Notes under the pieces: model-generated
Databases searched by the model: none
What the model was told of the DNA's origin: nothing
The model's input: only the letters and a program-made list of their open reading frames with translations
Made by a program: the position numbers and the translations under genes
In this document: piece by piece, positions 8,216 to 16,800 of the stretch
How positions within the stretch are numbered: the stretch's first letter is position 1
How the letters are laid out: each line of letters starts with the position of its first letter
Assembly: GCF_003122325.1 (NCBI RefSeq)
Contig: NZ_QFBC01000003.1
Span: 1 to 64,000 of the forward strand
Length of the DNA stretch: 64,000 nt
Direction of reading: 5' to 3'
Source of the DNA: Rhizobium album
GTDB taxonomy: Bacteria > Pseudomonadota > Alphaproteobacteria > Rhizobiales > Rhizobiaceae

Positions 8216-9874
8216 GTGGCCGACCTTTCGTACTTCCATGGCGTTAAGCTTGAAGAGAGCCCGGATACGCCGGCGCTCCTGCGCCTAAGCAATTTCGGCG
8301 CTACCTACATCAACGGCACGGCTCCTGATGCGGACGCAGCTGTATTTCCCCTCGACACACCGACGCTGGTGACTTCGCTTTCCGCCGCGACCGCGCTTGG
8401 CGCAGCTGGAACTCTGCTTGCGGACCTTACGGCGTACTTCGGGGAGGGCGGTTCGCTTGCCGTGGTCAATCGTGTCGAGCACAGCGACACGCCTGCTACG
8501 CTCCAGGAAAACCTGATCGGTGACCCGGTCGAGCGCACCGGCTTGTACGGCGCTTTGCGCGCAAAGAGCCTGGGGCTGCCGCAGCCGCGCGTCATTATCA
8601 CCGCGGGTGACACCGGCGCATATGTCGAGGACGGCGTTGTGTCGGTCACGGTAACGGCGGGCGGTTCGCTTTACACGAGTGCCCCGACGGTTTCGTTCTC
8701 TGGCTCTGGTGACGCAGTCGCGACTGCGACGATCAACAAGCACAAGGTCAAGTCGCTCACAATCACAAACGCTGGCGCGGACTACGCATCTGCCCCGACG
8801 ATCACGATCGCGCCTCCTCCGGCTGGCGGCGTGCAGGCGACAGCAACGGCGACTGTTACTGGTGGCGCGATCACCGCAATCACCATGGGCAATAACGGCT
8901 CCGGCTATGTTGATCCTCCGACAGTCACCATCTCCGGCGGTGGCGGTTCTGGTGCAATCTTGACTGCTGTGCTCGGCGGCCCTGTTACCGCTATCACGGT
9001 CACTGAACCCGGCGAGGATTACGGCTCGACTCCGACTGTTACGCTTTCCAGCGGCGGTGGTACCGGCGCAACGGCCGTGGCCAACCTCGGCGACGTCGCC
9101 AGCCCGTTTGTTTCGGCGCTCAACACGATCTGCCCGCAGATCCGTGCCCGCGCTTACATACATGGCCCGAATACCACGAACACCGAGGCTGTTCGCTTCC
9201 GCAACACGGTCAACGGCGGTCGCATCCTGATCATCGACCCGAAGGGCTTGAAGAACGTTGACGGTACGCCCGTCCAGGTTCCAGTTGCCCCGGTCTTTGC
9301 TGGCGTGCGTTCTCGTGTCGTTGCGTCCGCCGACGGCGTTTCCGGTTCGGTGTCCAACAAGATCATCCGCACGCTCGACGGCGTGGCGCGCACGATCCAG
9401 TATCCGCAGGACTCAAACTACCTCAACGAGCGTCAGGTCTCCACGATCATCAACGAGCGCGGCGGTCTCCGGACCTGGGGTAGCAGGCTGGCCACTGACG
9501 ACCCGCTTTGGGAATTCGACAGCGTCCGCGCCACGGCCGACATGATCAACGAGGCGCTTGAGGATCTGTACTTCCTCTACGTCGACCGGAAGTTCACGAA
9601 GTTCAATCTGAAAATGATGATCGAAGACGGCAATGCCGCGCTTCGAGTTTTCAAGCTGAACAACGACATCCTCGGCGGCCGCGTCTGGCTTTCGGAACTC
9701 AATACGCCCGTCCTCAACGCGCAGGGCAAGGTGTTTCTGAACGTCGAGTTCGAGCCCGTCGTCCCGATGGAACAGATTCACATCACCACCCACCGCAACA
9801 TTCTCTACTTCCAGCTTCTGCTGGATGAGGTTCGCGGCGCGATTGAAAACGGCCCACTGACGCTGGCCGCATAA
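8216..9874 (+). CDS. Phage tail sheath protein (P2 FI-like) with inserted beta repeats
   Basis: 552 residues from GTG 8216, chosen over an upstream in-frame start because AAGGAG (8204-8209) sits six bases ahead and the earlier frame runs through a terminator hairpin. N- and C-terminal parts match contractile-tail sheath subunits (C-terminal DMINEALEDLYFLYVDRKF and the ITTHRNILYF region). Between about residues 142 and 290 an extra domain holds roughly four units of the pattern TxITVTxxGxxYxSxPTVTxSGGGG. Sheath monomers stack around the tube and contract on infection. The inserted domain probably faces outward. Confidence 0.92.
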   Translation: MADLSYFHGVKLEESPDTPALLRLSNFGATYINGTAPDADAAVFPLDTPTLVTSLSAATALGAAGTLLADLTAYFGEGGSLAVVNRVEHSDTPATLQENLIGDPVERTGLYGALRAKSLGLPQPRVIITAGDTGAYVEDGVVSVTVTAGGSLYTSAPTVSFSGSGDAVATATINKHKVKSLTITNAGADYASAPTITIAPPPAGGVQATATATVTGGAITAITMGNNGSGYVDPPTVTISGGGGSGAILTAVLGGPVTAITVTEPGEDYGSTPTVTLSSGGGTGATAVANLGDVASPFVSALNTICPQIRARAYIHGPNTTNTEAVRFRNTVNGGRILIIDPKGLKNVDGTPVQVPVAPVFAGVRSRVVASADGVSGSVSNKIIRTLDGVARTIQYPQDSNYLNERQVSTIINERGGLRTWGSRLATDDPLWEFDSVRATADMINEALEDLYFLYVDRKFTKFNLKMMIEDGNAALRVFKLNNDILGGRVWLSELNTPVLNAQGKVFLNVEFEPVVPMEQIHITTHRNILYFQLLLDEVRGAIENGPLTLAA

Positions 9875-9886
9875 GGAGCCCAAACT

Positions 9887-10396
9887 ATGGCAAGTAATCT
9901 CCCGCGGCTCCTGCTGCGCAACTGCGTCCTGTTTGTCGATCGCGAGAACAAGATCGGCCAGATCGGCGATGTCACACCGCCTGTTCCTCAAGAAAAACTT
10001 GAGGAAATGCGCAACGGCGGCATGATCAAGCCGCGCGAGGTCAAGATGGGCTACGAGAAGCTGGAATTCAGCTTCAAGATGCCTGGCTTTGACCCGCAGG
10101 TTTTGAAGCTGTTCGGCCTGAAGCCTGGCGCTGAAAACCCCTTCATGATCACCGGCGCTCTGGTCGACGAGGACGGTACGGTTCACTCCGCTGTCCTCAC
10201 GATCCGCGGCTTCCTGAAGCAGGCGGATGCCGGCACCTGGAAGGGTGGCGACATGGCAGAGGCTGATTACCAAGTTGCTGTGAATTACTACAAACTCGAG
10301 ATCGACGGCGAGGAAATCTACGAGATTGACGACTTCGACATCCGCGTGGGTGGCGTCTCGCAGTACGCCGACATCCGCAACGCTATGCTTGTCTAG
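9887..10396 (+). CDS. Phage major tail tube protein (P2 FII-like)
   Basis: 169 residues, 12 bp after the sheath gene, with an AAGGAG ribosome site. The sequence (PRLLLRNCVLFVDRENKIGQ; FKMPGFDPQVLKLFGL; VNYYKLEIDGEEIYEIDDFD) is typical of P2-type tail tube subunits, which form the inner conduit for DNA. Length agrees with the family. It ends at TAG 10394-10396 inside a CTAG palindrome that also supplies the stop of an opposing gene. Confidence 0.93.
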   Translation: MASNLPRLLLRNCVLFVDRENKIGQIGDVTPPVPQEKLEEMRNGGMIKPREVKMGYEKLEFSFKMPGFDPQVLKLFGLKPGAENPFMITGALVDEDGTVHSAVLTIRGFLKQADAGTWKGGDMAEADYQVAVNYYKLEIDGEEIYEIDDFDIRVGGVSQYADIRNAMLV

Positions 10397-10779
10397 TCGA
10401 TCAGGTTGGCCCGTGCGATATCGTTCGGGCCAGCCCTGATCGCGGCATTCCGCAACGGCGTGATCGCCACGGATATATCTTTGACATCTCTTCCGAGCAG
10501 GTAAGGCATCGCACCCAGGAAAAGGGCGTGCGCATCTTGCAGTTCAAGGGTCGTCTCGCTGTAGCGGATCATGTTGCCCAAAGCCAAAGTGGCGCCAGGG
10601 AGATCAGCTTCAGCAAGCTTCGCTGCCACGCTGCGAGACCAGTCGTTTATCCAATCGGCAATCAAGGCGCCCTCCATGACCGTTCGTACAATCACTCCGG
10701 CGGCCGGCGAACTCGTCGGCCTGTCAGTCAACGCATCGTTCATATTGGTCAGTGACGCTGAGCATCTGTCAAGCAGCAC
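10393..10779 (-). CDS. Hypothetical protein opposing the tail operon
   Basis: 128 residues from a GTG at 10779, or shorter from ATG 10743 or 10674; none has a strong ribosome site. The core (MEGALIADWINDWSRSVA; LALGNMIRYSETTLELQDAH) predicts amphipathic helices and looks like a real soluble protein. It is inserted between the tube and tail-chaperone genes and shares the palindromic CTAG stop with the tube gene. Probably phage cargo; function unknown. A competing forward reading over 10745-10993 is listed under rejected items. Confidence 0.5.
   Translation of the reverse strand: MLLDRCSASLTNMNDALTDRPTSSPAAGVIVRTVMEGALIADWINDWSRSVAAKLAEADLPGATLALGNMIRYSETTLELQDAHALFLGAMPYLLGRDVKDISVAITPLRNAAIRAGPNDIARANLID
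10398..10442. other. Long interrupted stem-loop after the tail tube gene
   Basis: CGATCAGG (10398-10405) pairs with CCTGATCG (10435-10442) and TGGCCCG (10407-10413) with CGGGCCA (10426-10432), leaving a loop that contains the palindrome CGATATCG. No T run follows, so it may be an RNA processing or stability element rather than a simple terminator. It also lies in the last codons of the reverse gene. Confidence 0.6.
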
Positions 10780-10989
10780 GCTGTTTCTCAGTGCTGGCCA
10801 GGTGCCGAGCGGTTGCGCATCGGTGGGCTTCCACCTTGGCGACAGCGACTACGGCCGCGAGATGGTCGCGGCTGTGCGCGCCACAATCCAGCACATCAAC
10901 CGACGCTGGGGACTTCTGGGCGACTGGAAGCCTCGCGAATTCGAATTCACCGGCCAAAGCGCCGCACCTTTCCGAAAGAGGAATTCCAC

Positions 10990-11253
10990 ATGAAATACAC
11001 CCTTTCTTCGCCCGTTGAATTCAACGGTATTGAGTACAAAGAACTGACTTTCCGCGAGGCCACTACCGGCGATCTGATGGCGTCCGACGCCGTCAAGGGC
11101 GAGAACAGCAAGATGTTTGCAATCCTGGCTTCTATCTCCGACGTTCCGCTGCCCGCATTCAAGAAGATCAAGGTCAGCGACCTTAACAAGATCATGAAGG
11201 CCACGGCGTCTCTCATGGGGGAGCCGGAAGAGTCGACGGAAGCTGGGGCCTAG
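10990..11253 (+). CDS. Tail assembly chaperone, short form (gpE-like)
   Basis: 87 residues from ATG 10990 behind an AGAGGA ribosome site. The opening (FNGIEYKELTFREATTGDLM) is typical of the phage tail assembly (Phage_TAC) family, which coats the tape measure protein during tail building. An overlapping -1 frame continues to 11384, as in the E/E' pair of P2 and G/GT of lambda. Position directly before the tape measure gene is the classical one. Confidence 0.85.
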   Translation: MKYTLSSPVEFNGIEYKELTFREATTGDLMASDAVKGENSKMFAILASISDVPLPAFKKIKVSDLNKIMKATASLMGEPEESTEAGA

Positions 11254-11384
11254 CAGCCTCCCTCGTTGCGTCGACATTGAGCACGCCGATCGATGCGATC
11301 GAGCGGTGGCCGCCTGAGAAAACGCTCTCCTATTACGAACACGCCATCGAGATCCGCAAGCTGTTTAGCGGCCAGATGCACTGA
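11217..11384 (+). CDS. Tail chaperone extension E' read by -1 frameshift
   Basis: The -1 frame relative to the chaperone is open from before 11217 to TGA 11382-11384 and encodes about 55 residues (ASLVASTLSTPIDAIERWPP ... SYYEHAIEIRKLFSGQMH), plainly protein-like but without its own start signal. A GGGGG run at 11217-11221 (ATG GGG GAG) is a candidate slip site near the end of the short form. A fusion of about 131 residues would bridge tube subunits and tape measure. The exact slip point is inferred. Confidence 0.7.
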   Translation, partial: GGAGRVDGSWGLAASLVASTLSTPIDAIERWPPEKTLSYYEHAIEIRKLFSGQMH

Positions 11385-11396
11385 CGCGAGGCGCCT

Positions 11397-13625
11397 ATGG
11401 CCGTTTTGAAGAGTACCCTTAAGCTCTCGCTACTTGATGACGTTAGCGCACGAGCACGCCGGATTACTGGCGTGCTGAATGACCTGCAGCGACGCCAGAC
11501 GGCGTTCATGACACCACTTCGCAGCGGCCTGGGCTCGCTCCTTGCTCTTGGTGCCGGATACATCGGCGTCACGAGCGGTGTGGATTCCACCGTCGGCGCG
11601 GCAATGCGCTTCGAGTCTGCATTCGCGGATGTGCGCAAAGTTGTCGATGGCACTGACCAGCAGTTGGAGTTCATACGCCAGACCATCAAGCAAATGTCGA
11701 CCGAGCTTCCAATCGCCTCGGAAGACATGGCGGCGCTGTTTGCGGCAGCTGCAGAATCCGGCATCGCCACTGCGGATCTCAAAGACTTCGCCACTATGGC
11801 GGCTCGTGTAGGTATAGCTTTCGATATGAGCGCAGGCGAGGCGGGTGAATCCCTTGCCAAACTCAAGACGCAGTTGGGTCTGACGGTCGCTGAGACTGGT
11901 GACATGGCTGACGCCATCAATCACCTGTCGAACAACATGGCCAGTAAGGCCAGCGACGTGACGGACTTCATGCTTCGTGTCGGCGCGTTCACAAAGATTG
12001 GCGGCCTGGCAAAAGAACAGACCGCGGCACTCGGCAGCGCCATGATCGCGGCCGGCGCAGATCCTTCCACGGCTGCGACTGCAATGCAGAATGTCGTGAA
12101 GGCCATGACGCGCGGGGCATCGGCGAAGAAGTCGCAGAAAGCCGTAGCCAAGGCGCTCGGCCTCAATCTGCCGCAGCTTGCCAAGGACATGCAGAAGGAT
12201 GCACCGTCGGCCATCAAGAAGGTGCTGGCCGCTATCGGCAAGGCGCCAAAAGACCAGCATGTAGCGCTGCTTTCCGATTTCTTCGGCGACGAGGCGAAAG
12301 CCTTTGCGCCGCTGATCGGAAATATCGGCTTGCTCGACCAGGCGCTGGATAGCGTCAACGACAAAGCGAAGTACGGCGGCTCGGCATTCCGCGAATATGT
12401 GGAGCGCGCCAATACCACGGCCAACGTGTTACAGTTGCTGCGAAACCGCGTCAACAACGCCTTTGAGAGTTTTGGCGAAAGCATGCTGCCTTCAATCAAG
12501 GAGGCGGCGCAAGGCGTCAACGATGTGCTCGATACCATGGGCGAACGCGCGACGGCCTTCGACAAGATATCGACGGCTTTCCAGGGGTTCATGCAGGGCT
12601 TTGCGCCCGACAGCAACATTCGCACGTTCATCAACGACCTCGGGGATCTGCTGTTCGGCAAGGCCGACGGAAGCGCGGCTGCTGATGCGTTGGGTCGTAT
12701 CTTTGCGAAGTTTAAGCAGTGGGGTGAAGACTTTCGATATTTCTCAGATCAGGTGCGGAACAGCCCTATAGTGAAGTTTCTTGCCCCGCTGATGGAGCAA
12801 GGCTTCAAACTAATGGTCGCTTCGGTGGGTTTTGCGATTGCCGCTAGAAGCTTGCGACTTCTTGGATCTGCCCTCTACTTCCTGTCTGGGGCATCCACAG
12901 TCGCGGGCATCCTAAAGACGGTGGCTGGCATCCAGGGGGCGTTGAACGCTTCGACGGCGGCTGGTGGCCTTCAAGGCGCGGCTGCTACCAGCGGTACGGC
13001 ATTTGGAACATTGTTCGCAGCTGCAGCCGGCGTTGCGATTGCCGCCGGCCTGTTGGTGACGCTCCGCGATCTTGATCCGGAGGGCAATCTTGGCGGGATC
13101 ACCAAGCCTGTCGATGACTTCATTGAGAAGCATACCGGTTGGAATCCGGCGAAGGATGGATTGTCGCCGTGGGATGTTTTTGAGGGACTTGGCAAAGTCC
13201 TGCCGGGCTTTTCTGGCGTGCCAGCGATCTGGAACGATTGGTGGCCAGGTCAGAAGGAACCGTCGGCGGCTTTAACGCCTGTATCGGTGTCGGCGCAGCA
13301 GGCGATGGACAATGCCATCGGCGCAAGAAACGCCGGCATAGGTGGCTCGACGACCGACACGTTGCCCGGCAAGACCGCTGACGACCTCGGCGTCACGCAG
13401 CCTATGAAGATCGATCCCGGCTCAATTGCCGCGCTTCTGCAGCCGTCAGGCACGCAAGATGTGCGCGTAACCAACCAGCAGCCGGTCAGCGTCAACGTGT
13501 CGGCGCCAATTACCATCACGGGCGTCATGGATCCGCGCGCCGCGGCGGCAGCCGCTACCAGCGACCTGGGCGCAAAGACTAAAGCCGCAGTCGAATCCAG
13601 CCTTGGTGGTGGCGGAGGCTTTTGA
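11397..13625 (+). CDS. Phage tail tape measure protein
   Basis: 742 residues from ATG 11397, 12 bp after the E' frame. The N-terminal 350 residues match the TP901/PhageMin tape measure core (FESAFADVRKVVDGTD; AGESLAKLKTQLGLTVAETG; SNNMASKASDVTDFMLRVGA; ITAAGADPSTAATAM-like segment). Hydrophobic helices around residues 465-500 and 530-560 are usual in tape measures, and the Gly-rich end (ESSLGGGGGF) is flexible. It sets tail length and leaves the tube on ejection. The length is modest, so the tail should be of ordinary P2 size. Confidence 0.92.
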   Translation: MAVLKSTLKLSLLDDVSARARRITGVLNDLQRRQTAFMTPLRSGLGSLLALGAGYIGVTSGVDSTVGAAMRFESAFADVRKVVDGTDQQLEFIRQTIKQMSTELPIASEDMAALFAAAAESGIATADLKDFATMAARVGIAFDMSAGEAGESLAKLKTQLGLTVAETGDMADAINHLSNNMASKASDVTDFMLRVGAFTKIGGLAKEQTAALGSAMIAAGADPSTAATAMQNVVKAMTRGASAKKSQKAVAKALGLNLPQLAKDMQKDAPSAIKKVLAAIGKAPKDQHVALLSDFFGDEAKAFAPLIGNIGLLDQALDSVNDKAKYGGSAFREYVERANTTANVLQLLRNRVNNAFESFGESMLPSIKEAAQGVNDVLDTMGERATAFDKISTAFQGFMQGFAPDSNIRTFINDLGDLLFGKADGSAAADALGRIFAKFKQWGEDFRYFSDQVRNSPIVKFLAPLMEQGFKLMVASVGFAIAARSLRLLGSALYFLSGASTVAGILKTVAGIQGALNASTAAGGLQGAAATSGTAFGTLFAAAAGVAIAAGLLVTLRDLDPEGNLGGITKPVDDFIEKHTGWNPAKDGLSPWDVFEGLGKVLPGFSGVPAIWNDWWPGQKEPSAALTPVSVSAQQAMDNAIGARNAGIGGSTTDTLPGKTADDLGVTQPMKIDPGSIAALLQPSGTQDVRVTNQQPVSVNVSAPITITGVMDPRAAAAAATSDLGAKTKAAVESSLGGGGGF

Positions 13626-13655
13626 CATGACGCAACTTTAATGCGAGGATTCAAA

Positions 13656-14138
13656 ATGCTTCGAGTCCTCGCATTCCTTCTTTTCGCCACGCCGGTCGTT
13701 GCCGCCGACATAAGCGGTCGTGCTTCGGTGGTGGATGGTGACACGATAGAGATCAGCGGCGAGCGCATCCGCCTCAATGGCGTTGATGCGCCCGAGTCTC
13801 GACAAACATGCACAGATGCGGTGGGCCGTGAGTACCGATGCGGCAAGGATGCGGCGTTCGCGCTTGATGAGTTCCTTGCCGCATCGCGGCCCACTATATG
13901 CGTCGCCCTCGGCAAAGACCGCTATAAGCGCGTAATCGCCGACTGCCAGCGTGCGGATGGTGCAAGCGTCAACTCCTGGCTGGTCGCCAACGGCTGGGCG
14001 CTCGATTGGGTTAAATACAGCAAAGGCCGGTACGCCTCAGAGCAACTGTCTGCAAAGGCCGATAGGCTTGGCATCTGGAGAGGTGAGTTCCAGCTGCCAT
14101 GCGAATTCCGCGCGAAGGGCGGCAAGGCAAAGTGCTAG
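13656..14138 (+). CDS. Secreted thermonuclease-like (SNase) protein
   Basis: 160 residues from ATG 13656, chosen over ATG 13641 because GAGGA lies 7 bp ahead. A signal peptide (MLRVLAFLLFATPVVAADIS) precedes a staphylococcal nuclease fold with its landmarks VVDGDTIEISGERIRLNGVD and APES, and the C-terminal SAKADRLGIW typical of SNase homologues. It should be exported to the periplasm or outside. The gene is inserted between the tape measure and U genes, so it looks like phage cargo. Cutting of incoming DNA is one idea; nutrient scavenging is another. Confidence 0.85.
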   Translation: MLRVLAFLLFATPVVAADISGRASVVDGDTIEISGERIRLNGVDAPESRQTCTDAVGREYRCGKDAAFALDEFLAASRPTICVALGKDRYKRVIADCQRADGASVNSWLVANGWALDWVKYSKGRYASEQLSAKADRLGIWRGEFQLPCEFRAKGGKAKC

Positions 14139-14144
14139 ACTGAC

Positions 14145-14855
14145 TCAGAGATTGCAGTAGGCGACGGTGTTTCCATCGCTGAAAGGAGAGTAGATTTCAA
14201 TTTTCCATCCGCCTTGGAAGACACGTCCGTTTTTGCGCGCCGCGGCTGACAACTGATTGCAGATGATTTTTGCCTCTGCGCCGCGCACGTCCATTGTGAT
14301 TTGAATAGCAGAATTCCAGCCCGAAACGTCGCATGGTTTAGAAGCAATACCGGACGCATCAACTGCAGCACAGATTAAGTAGGCGGCGTCTATGCTGCTC
14401 TCTGGTGTCGCGATAACCGCCGTTTCGGGAACGCTCATGTCTGGCGTCTCCTTAACCTCACATTCCCGATCGCCGCGTTTAGCCAATTTCGATATCGTGT
14501 CAGGGTAGTCTCGCAGAGGACTTTCTGAAGCCTTCGCATCGATGAGTTTTGTGCGTTTGCCGTTGACTTCACCTTTTGGTTTTCTTTTTAGCGAAGCGAT
14601 TGCGTCTTGATCGATTGCGATGAGGCGATTCCCAATAGCGACGACAACTCCTTGCCATGACGGGGAGCAGTAAAGCTGCACGTCGTCGGGCTCTATGTCG
14701 GTTGGACGCATCAGCAGTTTGGTAACAGGAACCAGCTTGAAGTCATGCACTTCTGTTGTTTTCTTGCCCTTCCCAGGGACTGACAACTTAAGTTCTTGGC
14801 ATACGGCGCCGCTTGCAACCAACGTCAAGCAAGCAGCCACTATCAATTTCCGCAT
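14145..14855 (-). CDS. Exported protein of unknown function, prophage cargo
   Basis: 236 residues from ATG 14855 with a strong ribosome site (ggagggtggtgga) on the reverse strand. A signal peptide (MRKLIVAACLTLVASGAVCQ) precedes a soluble domain with six Cys, suggesting disulfides in the periplasm. Codon use is less GC-rich than the tail genes and it runs against them, both signs of late arrival. It is convergent with the nuclease gene (6 bp between stops). I recognise no family. Confidence 0.65.
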   Translation of the reverse strand: MRKLIVAACLTLVASGAVCQELKLSVPGKGKKTTEVHDFKLVPVTKLLMRPTDIEPDDVQLYCSPSWQGVVVAIGNRLIAIDQDAIASLKRKPKGEVNGKRTKLIDAKASESPLRDYPDTISKLAKRGDRECEVKETPDMSVPETAVIATPESSIDAAYLICAAVDASGIASKPCDVSGWNSAIQITMDVRGAEAKIICNQLSAAARKNGRVFQGGWKIEIYSPFSDGNTVAYCNL

Positions 14856-14916
14856 TCCACCACCCTCCACATAACACAACCCTACCGCGCCAATGTCGGC
14901 TGCGCAAGGATCACCT

Positions 14917-15372
14917 ATGTCCGGACAAACATCCATGATGCTCGGGCCGTTTGGCTTTGAGGCGCTAGGCTTTGGCTACGAGGGCGTCGGTCGGCGCGTA
15001 CAAACTCCGTGGGCTGATATCCAGGTCGTGCAATCGCTCAATCAACAGCAGTGGACTGGCCCGACCTCCGACGAGGTGACCATTAAGGGTGTGCTCTTTC
15101 CAGTGGAATTCGGCGGGCAGGGTAGCCTCGATGGCATCATCGCAGCGGCGAGCGCCGGCGTGCCTCTTATGCTCGTATCGGGCGACGATGTTGAGGGCAT
15201 CATCCATGGCACTTTCACCGTCCAATCCGTTGACGAAGACCGCAGCTACCACACGCTATTTGGCGGTGCCAGGCGCAACGCCTACTCGATTTCGTTGAAG
15301 CGCTATAGCGGCGGTCTTGGCGGAGGATCGATAGGCGCCGCCGTCTCCAGTCTCATTAATCTGCTGGGGTGA
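14917..15372 (+). CDS. Phage tail protein U (P2 gpU-like)
   Basis: 151 residues from ATG 14917, preferred over 14893 because AAGGA precedes it. It contains hallmarks of the P2 gpU family: a LGPFGFEALGFGYEG start, WTGPTSDEVTIKGVLFP, and a domain around a substrate-like GGAR. gpU is a tail-completion/baseplate-proximal protein in P2-like phages. It is followed directly by X and D as in other P2 relatives. Confidence 0.85.
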   Translation: MSGQTSMMLGPFGFEALGFGYEGVGRRVQTPWADIQVVQSLNQQQWTGPTSDEVTIKGVLFPVEFGGQGSLDGIIAAASAGVPLMLVSGDDVEGIIHGTFTVQSVDEDRSYHTLFGGARRNAYSISLKRYSGGLGGGSIGAAVSSLINLLG

Positions 15373-15374
15373 TC

Positions 15375-15587
15375 ATGCCACAAACCTACACGACCAGGCA
15401 GGGCGAAACGGTCGATCTCGTCTGCTCAAAGTTTTACGGCCGCACCCGCGACGTTACGGAATCCGTTCTTGCCGCCAATCCCGGCTTGGCCGCCTTGGGG
15501 GCCGTCCTTCCACTCGGGACACAGATCGTAATGCCGGATATCGAAGCGCGCCCAGCCGCTACTAAGCTCATCAGCCTCTGGGACTAA
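15375..15587 (+). CDS. Phage tail protein X (LysM-like)
   Basis: 70 residues from ATG 15375 (a GTG at 15369 overlapping the previous stop is possible). The sequence YTTRQGETVDLVCSKFYGRT ... VLAANPGLAALGAVLPLGTQ is the small LysM-like module of the P2 gpX family, usually at the tail hub and peptidoglycan-contacting. Size is typical. Confidence 0.88.
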   Translation: MPQTYTTRQGETVDLVCSKFYGRTRDVTESVLAANPGLAALGAVLPLGTQIVMPDIEARPAATKLISLWD

Positions 15588-15588
15588 C

Positions 15589-16743
15589 ATGCATCCACGC
15601 ATTGAAGTGACAATCGACGGCAAGGCTGTCGCAGGCGCGTTCTATGAGCGGCTGGTTTCGATCACCGTTACAGATAAGGAAGGCATAACTTCCGACACGG
15701 TCGATATCGAGCTCAACGACGGACCGCCGTCGTTCCTGGCGATCCCGCGTAAGGGCGCCATCATCGACGTTAAGCTTGGTTATGGAGCGCTGCGCAGCCT
15801 GGGCCAGTTCACGGCTGACAAGGTGACGTGCAAATGCCTGCCTTACAGCATGTCTATTTCTGGCAAGGCGGCGGACCTGCGCAGCGGCAAACTCAAGGAG
15901 CCGCAGGAGCGCCATTGGGACAAAAAGAAGCTCAAGGACATCATCGGGGAGATCGCATCTGAAAGTGGGCTCTCTGCCTCCGTGGATTCCGAGATCGGCA
16001 ATTTTGAATACGAATGGCTGGCGCAGCAGGACGAATCCAACACGCAGTTCTTGCGCAGGCTTGAGAAGCGCCACAACGGGCTGTTCGCGATCAAGAACAA
16101 GAAGCTCATCTTCGCCAAGCGCGGGTCTGGCCTTTCGGCAGGCGGACTGTTTGGTGGCTCCGTTGTCGTCACGCCCGCGATAATCATCAACGGCTCGTGC
16201 TCTTTCGAGGCCAACGATCGCACGAAGTATAGCAAGGTCGTCGCCTACCACCAGGACAAGGACAAGGCTGAGCGCGTCGAGATCGAGGCCGACGCTGACG
16301 CCGATGGAGATAGCGTCTACCGCATTCCAGAGCCATTCGCCAACGTCGCAGAGGCCGACAAAGCCGCCCAGGCGAAAGCCAAAGATTTGAAGCGCGGCGA
16401 GGGCGCTGTGTCTGTCACGGTCGTCGGAGATACCGGTATTTCCGCTGGCTCGCCTCTGTTGTTTTCGGGCGTTCGTCCAGGCCTAGATGGCGCGCCATAC
16501 ATCATCGATACTGCCACACACACCTTCAGCAAGGCTGGATATACGACACAGATCAGCGGGAAGCTCTACGACGGCAAGTCGGGATCTGGATCGGGCTCCG
16601 GGACAGGGTCGGACGCTGCGACGAACGACAACAACCCAGCAGCCGCAGCGGAGAAGGTCGCGCCCAATACGGTCGAGGGCACTCCGGCGACGCCCACCGG
16701 CTGGGCAGCCACTGCGCGCAACGGCTCAACCGACTCGAACTGA
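15589..16743 (+). CDS. Phage late control / tail hub protein D (P2 gpD-like)
   Basis: 384 residues. It belongs to the gpD/VgrG-like hub family: HPRIEVTIDGKAVAGAFYER, YELNDGPP-like N-terminal strands, the central EWLAQQDESNTQFLRRLEKR signature, and a Ser/Gly/Ala-rich C-terminal tail. It forms the trimeric hub joining tube and spike. It ends the P2-order tail block (sheath, tube, E/E', T, U, X, D). The last 60 residues are low complexity and probably disordered. Confidence 0.9.
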   Translation: MHPRIEVTIDGKAVAGAFYERLVSITVTDKEGITSDTVDIELNDGPPSFLAIPRKGAIIDVKLGYGALRSLGQFTADKVTCKCLPYSMSISGKAADLRSGKLKEPQERHWDKKKLKDIIGEIASESGLSASVDSEIGNFEYEWLAQQDESNTQFLRRLEKRHNGLFAIKNKKLIFAKRGSGLSAGGLFGGSVVVTPAIIINGSCSFEANDRTKYSKVVAYHQDKDKAERVEIEADADADGDSVYRIPEPFANVAEADKAAQAKAKDLKRGEGAVSVTVVGDTGISAGSPLLFSGVRPGLDGAPYIIDTATHTFSKAGYTTQISGKLYDGKSGSGSGSGTGSDAATNDNNPAAAAEKVAPNTVEGTPATPTGWAATARNGSTDSN

Positions 16744-16800
16744 CCACCGGGCGCAAAGCGTGCCGTTGACCCTAATCTATTTCCTTCAAGAGGTATCACC

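Noticed and set aside
10745-10993. Forward reading ending before the tail chaperone (residues like VAAVRATIQHINRRWGLLGD)
   Set aside because: Protein-like in its last 45 residues but without a start or ribosome site, and its upstream part conflicts with the reverse gene at 10393-10779; possibly a remnant, not called.
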